Shown: positions 49,201 to 61,200 of the stretch, piece by piece
How the letters are laid out: each line of letters begins with the position of its first letter
How positions within the stretch are numbered: the first letter of the stretch is position 1
Assembly: GCF_921293095.1 (NCBI RefSeq)
Contig: NC_060251.1
Coordinates: 56,313,585 to 56,377,584, forward strand
Origin: Ischnura elegans
Lineage: Eukaryota > Arthropoda > Insecta > Odonata > Coenagrionidae
Reading direction: 5' to 3'
Length of the DNA: 64,000 nt
Made by a program: the position numbers and the translations under genes
The notes under the pieces: generated by a model
Told to the model about the DNA's origin: nothing
Seen by the model: only the letters and a program-made list of their open reading frames with translations
Databases searched by the model: none

Positions 49201-52200
49201 TAGTGATAAAGACTACAGTATTTTCTGTCATCATGTCATCAATAGAAATTAAAATGAAACGAACTAAAAAAGAGTGACATTTAATTCTTTAACACACTCA
49301 ATGCGGTCCCAATTTTCATTAAAATTGTCAAAATCGGTGGTAAAGAAAAGAAAGAAAAATAGAGGGAGGTTTCCACGCCATAACTTCCATTCAAATACTT
49401 TTTTTTACTAGCGGTGCACTGGATATTAATCGCGTACAGAGGTGGAGAAAAGGCTCCCGGCCCAACCAGCATAGCACGTCAATAGGGTGGTTTCCTATTA
49501 TGTATTTTTTTATTGCTTGAATCAAAAGATTATTACTCCTGGAGTACGCATTTCACGCTCTTAGATTTTTAAATGAAGATATCTATTTTTTGCGATTAAA
49601 TGAAAAGTGAAAAGTTTCAAGCACGCAAAAATGCGACGGCTAAGTATGAATGCTGGGAAAAGACCTTGTGAAGTATTTCTGGTTCCCGCAGCCACCGGGT
49701 GAGGTGACCTTGGGGCGAGGCTTTGAGTGCCGCTACAATGCAGGCTGCTAGCAGGTAGCAAAGTACCCAGCCAGCAGGTAGCACTTGGCTTCAATAAGGA
49801 TTAATATTACCCTGTCAAATGAAGGAAACTTCTGACCTTAGGCAATTTTAATATGTGATTATGTATTAAGAAATGTTTCCCTGAGTTCTATGCCTCATGC
49901 ATGCAATGGTAATCTCAGACGACTACAAATAATTTGGTTTCAGATATCCCAGTTTAGACAAATGATAATGGTCAATCTTAACCCCATTTGAAAAAGGCCA
50001 GATTGGTGCCAATGCGATACCACTCCACGTGACGTCACTGGGACCCAGATGCAATACGAAAAGTCAGGAGTTTTGCATTGTCTGAGATCATCAATGCATG
50101 CATGAGGAATAGAGCTCAGGGAAATATCTACTAATAATCACTTATTAAAATTGCCTATGGTCGGAAAGTTTCATTCGTTTGATAGGGTATTAATATTCCT
50201 CATTTTAGCCAAGCGCCACCTGGTAGCAAGGTACTCAGGTACCTGCTAGCAGCCTGCATCATATCGGCACTCAGAGCCTCGCACCAAGGTCGCCTCTCAC
50301 AGCGGCAGCCTGAACCAAAATGACATCACATGGGCTTTTCCCAGCATTCATAATTAGCAGTCGAGTTTTTGCGCGATTGAAAATTTTCACTTTTCATTTA
50401 ATCGTGAAAAATAGATACCGTCATTTAAAAATCTTAAAGTGTACTCCTGGAGTAATAATCTTTCGATTTAGGCGATCAAAAAAAATAGGAATGATGGGAT
50501 GATTGCCCTGGATCAGGAATCTAACAATATACTGAGGGGGCGGACAGGCTAGTAAACCACTTCATTGAACAATGAAAATGGATAGCTTACCTGCAGGGCC
50601 AACTGAAGTGCTTTCTGCTTAGGAGTAAGGGGTGTAGGCTCCTTCGAAATCGGAACACCAATCACAGAAAGACCTGCAAGAATATGTACGTTTTTCTCAG
50701 CATGCTTTATCATGTAAAAGATTTTACAACAAGGAAATCTTATATTTACACATATGAAACCAAAACATTAACTTGAAAGATTCTAAAAGGTAGTTTTGTA
50801 TGCATTCAGTAGATAATATTATGTTTGTATTAATGTTAAGGTAATTTGCCACTACTTCTTTTGGCAGTTATTAACATAATTTATTACTATGCATTTCTTT
50901 TAGCAGCTAACAAATGTTATAATTTTTCATTAGAGTTAAAGTAGGTTCACATAATTTACCGCTACTAGGTACTACATGGCATGGTGCATAGATTTGGATG
51001 CTGTTTTCAATCTCAGTTGTTGTTTCTTATGATATCTTTAGATTTTGTAATTCTTTTCAACATAAAGCTGTCTAAATGCCTGAAAAGCATTCAGTTAATA
51101 CAGTAAAACCTCTTTACATAGAAATGGAGGGGTCCAAAATTTGGGCAATGCGATGTAAGAAGGTTCACTATAGAGAGGTTTTAGTGTTATGCACCATTTT
51201 TTCATATCCTTTGGAAATGAAAGGCACTACTGTCTTTTAAACCATTATATTTATGTGTTTAAACACACATGCATGCGTCAGTGAACAAATATTTATTATT
51301 TAATAATTACAGAAAGCGAGCGCTATCGCATGATTTTTACCGTGATTCAAGAGAAAATGATGTGATCTCTCTCAATTCAACAGTCACTTAAAATGATTGG
51401 GATATTTGGATACCTTTTTTCTTATTTACTGTCAGGTATGCTCTCATATTGAACAAAATGGCCACAACTAATGATTAACGTGAAAATTACAGCATAATAA
51501 GGTACATATATTAGAAAAAAAAGAGTGAAACAATTATGTATTGCTGAAAATGTCATTCCATGTACGTAATTGTGGCTGCATTAATGGTCTCTTGTTGTCT
51601 CGGTACAATTTGCGGAGGTAGTTAGGCCATCTCGGGGGTATCTCCTTGGTATGATAAGTGGAGGTTTTACGATATAAAGAGGTTCACTACAAATAGGTTT
51701 ACCTATAAATTTACTTGTAAATCAGACGGGACCGTAGGGGTGGTATGATGTATGGGGGTTTAAGATGTAAAGAGGTTCACTACGTAGAGGTTTTACTTTA
51801 CAGGCGGTCCTTGACTTTCGTACACTCGACTTTCGTACAATTCGCACTTTCGTACGTTCAAAATTGACACCTTTTACTTGACTTCCGTAAGCAAAATTCG
51901 GACTTTCGGACGTAGGTCTGTAATTTTTTTAAATTCCCACAATGTTTACTGCGCATCCCAACATTCAATTGTTTCAAATGGCAGTATATGCGAACAATAC
52001 GAATGTATACAATGAAGGGAATTGTTGGTAATTGACTCTAATCTAGGTGATTTATTTGGGAGACGGACTGCCTGCTATAGGCTCCTTCATCAAGAGAAGA
52101 AGAAAGCCTTCATTGGAGAGATTTTTCAAAAAAGTTCACTAGACATCATCAAATAGCTTTCAATAAAACTAGTAAAATCTTCTTTCTAATTCTGTTTTTT

Positions 52201-55200
52201 CGTTTGAGTGCTGTATAATTCATGTACACCTTCAGCAACGATATTGCACGAAATATCACCCGAATCCTGTTTGTCTTTTGTCTTTTTTGAATAAAATGTG
52301 AAATAACGCGATCACGACAGTCGCCTGCCGAATGCCGAATTTTGGTGTAAAAATTAAAAGGTATCCGGAGTACGGGTTCAAAAATTACATTTTGTTATGC
52401 TTCTTGATAAGTCTTTTTATTTATAGTGGACGTAATAAGTGGAATGTCAACTTAAACGCTAAGAGGAAGTTTCACTCGATAGCCGACGGAGTTCTTGTTT
52501 TTTAACTTTTATTTACATTTTCTGCGTATTTTCAAAAGAAATTAGATGATGAGAAATTTTATTAACATATTATTAAAATTTAGTGAATTGAATTAAAATC
52601 CAAGAAAAAAAGGTTTTAGTACATATATTCCGCTCTTTTGGAACGTAACCCCTAATTAGTATGGAAGTCAATGGTTTGACTTTCGTACATTCGACTTTCG
52701 TACAAGTTTTCGGGAACGCATTGTGTACGAAAGTCAGGGACCGCCTGTATATGGAAAATTTTAGACACTTGGTATTAATATAATTGAATGTGTGACTATT
52801 TACTCACTACTGTTCAACAGAATGCTCTCTGTCGTTGGGGGAGTTGTAACTGGTTCCCATGGGTCCCGCTCTTCCTCATTAGCTAGGTCTTGGTCCAGCA
52901 GCTGGCGAATGGTGAGATAAGCCCAAAGCCTTTCCAGAGAACCAGGTTCAGGCTTGCGTACTTCTTGCTCTGGAGTCCTTGGTGGCGGGAACCTGGGATA
53001 TGGGATGATGATATCATGTTCCAATGACGGTGGAGGAACACCTTGTGATGCTTCAACAGCTGGCACTGAAGTTTAAAAGAGAATTATGCCAATGTTGCCA
53101 TTTCCATGGCTTAAAATACAACGACCCTTAACTTAACACAGCTGTCCCCATAACCAGTGGGGTAGCCCGGAATTTTGTTCCCGGGGGCCCAAGGGGGGGA
53201 ATGTTTGAAAAACAGGATACTTAGTGGAGGTTTTTAAACTAATTTTAACACTTTTCATATTGGAAAAACCTTCATTTTTCTAAGAAATCCTACGTAAATT
53301 CATGATTTTTCAAAATTTTGTTTTCTTTCATGAAGCAAAGTAATTGTGTTTTTAAATTTCTGGAGAGTCCGGACCCCCCAGACCTCTCCCCGGGTTACGC
53401 CACTGCTTGGAGCTTTATACATTCCGTAGCAGTCATCATGATATAATCATTGTCACACAATGTGATCACCGCAAGAATTTGCTTCAATGACAGAAAAAAG
53501 CAAAAAAGAAAGCTATATCTTTCTAAGAACATTATTTACCTTAACATAACCTTAATGAATAAATTGACTTTTAAAAAGAAAATTATCACTTTTTGGATTT
53601 TTGATCACCATTACAATGATCAAAATGAATACAGAAATATATAAAACATATTGTAGTATATGGATGCACAATCATTTAACCTTTTCCCTACTATACACGT
53701 ATATATACGTGTGGACGTTTCCTGACCCGGGAGACGACGGCCGTATATTTACGTGTGAGGTTTTCCTAGCCAGGTAAACAAAAGCCGTATATATACGTTT
53801 TCTACCTCTCCCCCTTTTAGGACGGTCGCGGGTTTACTTCGTCTTTGTTTCGTAACCCAAACCTGCGGGGTTTAGGATTTACCCTCGGAATCCAGGAGCA
53901 GGTACCCGGACCCCTCCTTTTTTATAACCCCTCTTAGCAGTAAGGGACAACGGTCATACAATTGTTTATTCAGTCAGGTTTCGAAATAAATATTTGTTCA
54001 TTTCTCAAGAAAAATAAACTAAGAATTGAATTATTTGTCTTTTGAGCAGCGTTTACAATTTTTGAACAAAATTCTACGATAAATATTAACTCATATCTCG
54101 AGTTATGTATAAAAATCAACAAAGAAATTGTTGCTGCATTAAATGCGTTAATATTGGCCTTAGAATTTTGTTTAAAATTTGACAATGCTCAGAAAAGAAA
54201 TGAGGAATTCAATTCAAAATCTGCAATTTACGTGCAAGCAACAATTATCCATTTGCTAAATACATATAAGCAATACATAAGTTGACCGTGAACCAATGCC
54301 GCAGGTATGGTCGTAAACCCGGAAAGGAGAGAGCACAACTACTCTCGGAGTTTGAGATAATGCGAAGTCGTTGCATGGAGGGGTCAAAAAAGGTTCAGCG
54401 AGACCCTTCTTAACAAATGCCCTCCAAAAATGCTCCGTACCATGAGAAACAAGAGTGTCTTGGGGCTCAGTACAGCAGTCTTGCTGAGACAAAAACTCCG
54501 CCGTCTCGAAAGGGTTGAAGATTCAAAACTTCAATGAATGTCTTGAATTTCTAGTCCACAAAATGGTATGCCTAAAACCTGAGCCTTATAATTGCATCTG
54601 AAATTTCGTTCATAGAAGCGTATGTCAAGATACCAGCCCACAAAGCTGTATCTTGAAGAGTCTGTCCAGACAGCCATGCCTCAACCAATTATGTATTATA
54701 TTTTGCATCCTCCAGAAGTAGACTGAAACATAAGGGTGGCTGAACCTAAAAAAGCAAATTATAGTACTCAGGGATTTGAAGTTATCTGAAGGCCTGGGTA
54801 AATCAATGAAATCAGTGAATTAATCGTCGAGTAAGAGCAAGTACAGATTAAAATGAGAGTAATGATTCCTCTTTCACCATAAGGAGTAATTACAATGCAA
54901 TTTTTGCTTGTAATTTAAATTACAAGTAAGAATTACATATAGTGAAAAGTAATCGTTTCAAGTGCATTTTACTGTAAAAAATATGCAATAGTTACATGCA
55001 ACCTGATTATTTACACTCAATGACGACCCCTGGGTGAGCTTGGCTGGTCGTTTTGATTTCATCATGTCATTGGTAATGCAGTGTGGTGCTCTAGACAGCG
55101 CATCATCGGCTGCCGACATCCGTCCATCCCTGGAGCGCTTGTGCCACACCTCGACCCTTGCAAGGGACATGCAGTGCTCGCCATACACTTGTGACATTCA

Positions 55201-58200
55201 TCGATGAATGTCCGTTCCCCCCTACACCTTCATCAGTCAGAAAACGAACAGCACCTCTTTGCTTTTCTTTTGATGCCTCCATGTCACTGTTTGCAATGCG
55301 ACTGGCAGCATTGGATGACTGATGCATGCAAAGGCAGATTTTAGGGGGGGGCAGAGGGGCATGTGCCCCCCCCCCACCCCCCACACCCTTAAAAAATAGG
55401 CAAGATTTTTAATACGGTCCCATTATCATTGCGTTCATTTTGTATTACGAGGTATCCTTGCGACCCCCCCAGAACAAAATCCTAGATACGGCCTTGCTTG
55501 TGCCTCCCCCCCAGAAAGAAATCCTGGATCCACCCCTGGATGCAAGCTGCTGCTAGCTTTGTATATCCACAGGACGTGCACGTGTGCCCTCTAGAGACGG
55601 GCTGGGCACTCCCACTCACTGATAGTACTTGCACCTCATTGCACACAACACAACAGTAGGGTAACAAAGAATATGCTTTAGGGGGGATGTGGGGGATTTG
55701 GGGGGGATGAGGGGAGGGGGAGATTAGTGGGGGCCACCCCCCCAGGAAACGGGAAGTTCAGGAAATATTTTGAAAAATAACAAGTCTGAAAATGCATTTT
55801 ACATCATTTTGGCACTTAAAATTTAACTTTAAGCAGATGCAGTTATTATAGATCAAATCCAGGCAAGATTAAAAAAAAAATTTTTGATTTCTCTGAGGCT
55901 TTGGAGTACATAGTTATAGTTACACCACTGCAACACGATACTCTGTCACCGGTTTGCACATTACAGGCTCTGGCTCATTTCTTTTTTAATGCTATAAATA
56001 GCAATAACTTTCTAACAGTTGTAATGTCTAGAATAAAAATGAAAGAAACATTTGTAAGGAACCAACCTCCAGCTGAAGATGCTGGCTTCTCCTCCTCCTT
56101 GTCATTACTCATAGGAAGAGGAACCAGTGATGGAGGAGGTGTTGTCGTAGTGGTAGATTTACCAACAACTGCATCTGAAGTGGATGACTGTGTAGACACA
56201 GACATAGATGCTGAAGAGGAAGATGATACTACAGTGGTTCCTAAATCATCTTTGGAAATAGTTGGATCATTTACTCTTCCAGCTACAATGACTTCTGTTC
56301 CGGCAAAGTATGTGTGGAAATTTGATTCGGTCAAAGATGTCTGGTCCACCTAAAAATAAAAAAAAAAATGCTCCATATCATTCCCTAATATTTGGAAGCA
56401 GATTTTGAACTATTTCCCAGCCATTTCCATGAGGAAAATGTACCATACTGTCCAATTTCAGATTTTAAACTTATTTTTGATGAGACAAGTTTATTTCGTG
56501 GTCGCGGTCATTATTCGGATTTATCTGTCTGTGTGAACTAACTCACTTGCGCTCGCTGGGGGAGCTCCACCCCCAGAAAAGGCCTGAGGCTTTTCTACGG
56601 CATCTGCCAGATCTTAAAATTTGTGTTTAACCCGGTGATGGAACACCGTAACTTATTCAGTTGTAACCCCATGACGGAAGAAACGCGGTCATGGTCGTTG
56701 GTCGCGTGGCGTCTACCAGACGCCAAGCCAATTTTTTTTCTTTGCCCATATCGTATTTTCATTGTTAGGAAACTCATGTTCCTTGTATCTTATTATTTTA
56801 TGATTCTGAAATAGTCACCAACATGATTTTGTCACATCTATGGAATAAATTTTGACATTTTGTTGTTTTTGGAGTCTGGTAGACGCCATGCAACAACCTG
56901 AGTTTCAATACATTACATGCTAATAACTTCGTGATATTCATCGAAAAGTTTTTAATTATTTTTATAATTTAAACTAACAACTATTTAGAGCATTGAAATT
57001 TGGATATGCGTCTTATTACTACAAATTATTGTAATCAATTTAACACCTGAATAAAACTATTATTGCGAAGAATATACTATGGTTCCCACAAAATTTTAGT
57101 GAACTTCGGCATATAATACACCATTTACCCCTCTGCTACATACGTTTATGGTGTCTCATTACATTGATGTAGATCTACATCGATGCATAACATTAACTGT
57201 AAACACAAAATAATTATTATGTTGCATCGAATAATAACTTTCCAATCTGATAGAAGATATTTTGGTTCAAGTACAACTGAACGAGCTATCAATATAATAT
57301 GTTTCCAAAATCAATTATTCCCCCTGTAGGCAAAACTATTATTTGTTAGGTTATTAGCAAAATCCATACTGTGGAACTCTGAAAAATATGTTTGCGTTTA
57401 CTGTGCAAATTAAACATGTTGATATAATTTTGATGAATTGCTGCAAGAAACATTAAAATAAGGTAGCAGTCTTTTATAAGTACAAATATCTCCCTCATTA
57501 TTAAGTATAAATTTGCTGTTCATTCATGAAATTAAATAATCAATGAATGATTTATTATAGTTAAAAAAGTTACTTCTACTGCCATGCAGTTCGTTTCACC
57601 TTTCCAAAATGGTGTCTGTGAGATGCCACGTGACAATGAACATTCCAAAATGTGACGGGACTGACTGAGGATTAATAAAAGCTAAATTCAGAGTTTCATA
57701 TGCTTTCAAAAACATATTGCCTTGATTTGTGCTCACCTTGGGATTAACATAAGAAAATGTAACGTTATTCAGAAGTGGAGAAGATACTTCTTGGAAGAAC
57801 GATTCCAGCTGCAGAGTAGCATCAGCTGCTTCATAAATTCTCCTGGCAAAAGCATGGTTCTGGAGGGAAAGCTTTCTCACGAATTTGAAGTCAGCATCAT
57901 TGCCAAAAGCCAAAGAGAATATGGGAGCCTGTAATTGAGAGCATTTATAATAGGAAATTAAAATATGCCTAAAATTAAATTATATAATTTTAGATTCAAA
58001 AGAGGAGCAAGGATAAAAGAAGTTACCACTCTATGGGAAGGTTAACAAAACCCAAAATGAAATAAATAAGTCTTAGCATTCAGATAATATTAACAATATA
58101 TGTATGTATGTGGTAACATTGGTGAAATTGATTGTGCATGCCTGGCTAATAAAAAAAGGCCTTCTACTCAATCGAGGAATTCCTTGATAGCGACAAGGGT

Positions 58201-61200
58201 GATTTAATTTTTTTGTGATTTAATATTCTCCATAATTTCACCAAAATGTTCATTATAATTTCTTGTATCTTTTAATATTTTTTGTATATTTTGTGACTGA
58301 ATATTTTCAGAAATTGCACTAATAATATAATAATTTTCTGTATTTGCAATATTTTGTATACCAATCATGACGAAGACTAATGCAAATTGTGTTTTGTTTT
58401 ATGTCTAATAAATATTATTATTATTGTTAACATTGGTGGTATTGGTGAAAAGGAAACCATCTTATTCTAGCTTAACAAAATTTGAAGTATTTCTCCCCAA
58501 ATTTATCCACAAAATGATGGACTGAGATTAACACAAAGATATGAAACAAGTGGGTACTTGTTGGTGGATCATAGTCCTCAGACTAGGAAACCAGGCCTCC
58601 ACCTATCACATCAACTCATTACTTAATGTTATCCATTTAAAAAGGGTGAGTAAATTCAATCATTAATGTAGCCTCAGACAATCAAAGAATCTCAATTAAA
58701 TAACTATGGTAACTGTAACACTGTTGTGAGTGTTGATCTACACTTGACAAAAAAATGTGGTCATGACATGCACGAAAAATGGGTACAATTGGTGAGACTG
58801 GTCGGCAACTACAGAAAAAGTATAAGGAGAGGTAGAAAAGATGGACTAGGTAGGTATACACTTCCGGGGTAATATCTATGTACTGTGAGTGTAAATTATT
58901 GGTATCGCGACACAGTGATAAAATTGTGATGACATTTGTGTACCCAAAAATGGTGATTGATGTGTAAATATTGTGTACACTTCTGGTGGATGAATAGACT
59001 AGTAACTTAGTGGTATAATCTGTGTAACATCTGATGCATCACATTGAGTATGGCTGTGGTATCAATAATGTACAGGTTGTACCAACTGTACGATTTGTGT
59101 AACTTTGTGAGTAGAAAAATGTAGTAAATGTGTAATTTTATATAATGTACCATATTTTTACACATACATATATGTTACATTGATCTTTTGCCAGGGTATT
59201 GCTTGGAAAATTTCAATCACCAAATATAATAATCGATAGCAATAAAAAAAGGAAAATTATTAACTTATATAATGTGACGAGGACAAAAATATTACCAAAG
59301 ATATCTTACCCTAGCTTCGGTGTTCATTGCCCTTGTACCAGCAAGGATTTTAGAGAGGCGGGTCTCACCAGTGGTGGGTTCTCCATCAGTGAGGAAAATG
59401 ACTAGAGGTTGAGGAAGAGGTGAACTGCTATTCTGTTCCTCCAATGTCCTGCGGAATGGATCACCACTCAACCCACGTGCTGCTATTTGAATGCCTGAAC
59501 GGAGTGCAGCAGCAATGTTGGTTCCTAGAACAAAGGTAACGTATATGCTGTTAACCAACTGCTTACAAATGAAAAGGATCCAAAGAAAATATTTGGGGGA
59601 TGGTCTACTTGGGCAGTGTGCAGCGAGGGGGGTATTTGGGGGATAAACCCCCCCCCCCCAGAGCTCAGATAAATTTTTAAGTTTAATCCATTTTACTTAA
59701 TTGGATAAGTATTACTTATAGCATAGTGTTAGGATTGATCAAACATCCGTCAGAAAGCCGTAAAACTTGCCATTTCAAACCATTATTCTTATAAGTTTTC
59801 TGGAGGAGGGCCCCCTGCAACTCCTGCTTACCCTGGCGGGTATGTAATACCTCCACACTCCTAAGTATTACTTGTGCCTAAAACCCCCCTTAGCCTTAAT
59901 TCTTGGCTGTTCCCCCTGTTCTAGGGAGCATAGGCAAAATAAACTGCATGACCAGTTGCTAGGATAAGGATTTTAAGGTCCTCGAGGTGATAATTTTGCT
60001 CATTTCAACTAACTTTATATTTGTTCTCTAACTGAGGGACTATACCGTGGAGTAAACTTGTATCTATGGATGGCAATTCTTCAAAGTTGTAATTGATTGG
60101 CCTCAACAAAGCACTTTAAAAAAAAATTACTTTAATACTTACATTTAAAATTAAATGTTTCTGTAGGAACGATTTAGCTTCAAAAAGACATTTCCTTGGT
60201 AAATGATTGGTTATATGTATGTACTTAGAAAATTTGTCACTTTACTTTAGCTCTGCCAATTGAAACATTTTTTTCCCTCTAATATAATGAATACAGCTAT
60301 GAAGTAAAAATACAATTGACCACAATGGTGCATAAGTTCATTGACTCAAGTATTTATGGAAATAGAATCATATTTATCCTCTTGAGGTTATTGATATAGA
60401 AATTCTATGCCAGCAATTGAATTACTAAAGATCTGATGATTAAATTAAGATAAAGATGTTCTGAAACCAATTATGTATGATGGCATTTGATAAAGTGACC
60501 GATGTCCAGTGGCACCGACTCCATGGGGCCTGAGGGGGCCCGAGCCCCCTCAAAAATTGGTTATGGGTGTGAGGAAAAAAATGTGCCAGGCTTGTCGATT
60601 TTCCCCGGAGTGTCCAGATATCGTGATTCGAGTTATCAGGGTTCTAATGTTGATCATATGACTCTTTTAAAATGCTTAAAAAACTTAAAACTCACTACTT
60701 ATAAACTTTCCTGGGGCAAGATCCCCGGTTTGGGCCCCTCCAATATTTTTCGTAAGTCGGCGTCCCTGCTGACGTCAGCAGTGGTGCAGCGAGGGGTTTT
60801 GGGGGATATAACCCCCTCCCCCCCAAGAGCTTAGAGAAATTTTGTAAGTTTAATCCATTTTACTTAACTAAATAGATTAATATTACTTGTATACTAGTGT
60901 ACGAATTAATAACATGTCCCTAAGAAAGCTTTAAAACTCACCATTATGGCTATTTATCTTAAAAAAAATTTCTGAGGGAGGGCCTCTGCACCTCCTGCTT
61001 ACCCTGGTGGGTATTCCATGCCCCCAGATCCCCCAGTATTAGTTGCATCTAAAACCCCCCAAGTCTTAATTCTTAGCTGCACCCTGGACATCACAATTGG
61101 TACTTGAAAATATCTACACGTACCTCCATAAGCCTCCATGGTCTTGATATATTTTTTGGCCTTCTCAATGTTTTGAGATGTGACAGGATGTATTCCCTGG

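Noticed and set aside
55901-56353. 150-codon plus-strand ORF
   Set aside because: Antisense shadow of the Ser/Thr-rich ITIH-like exon.
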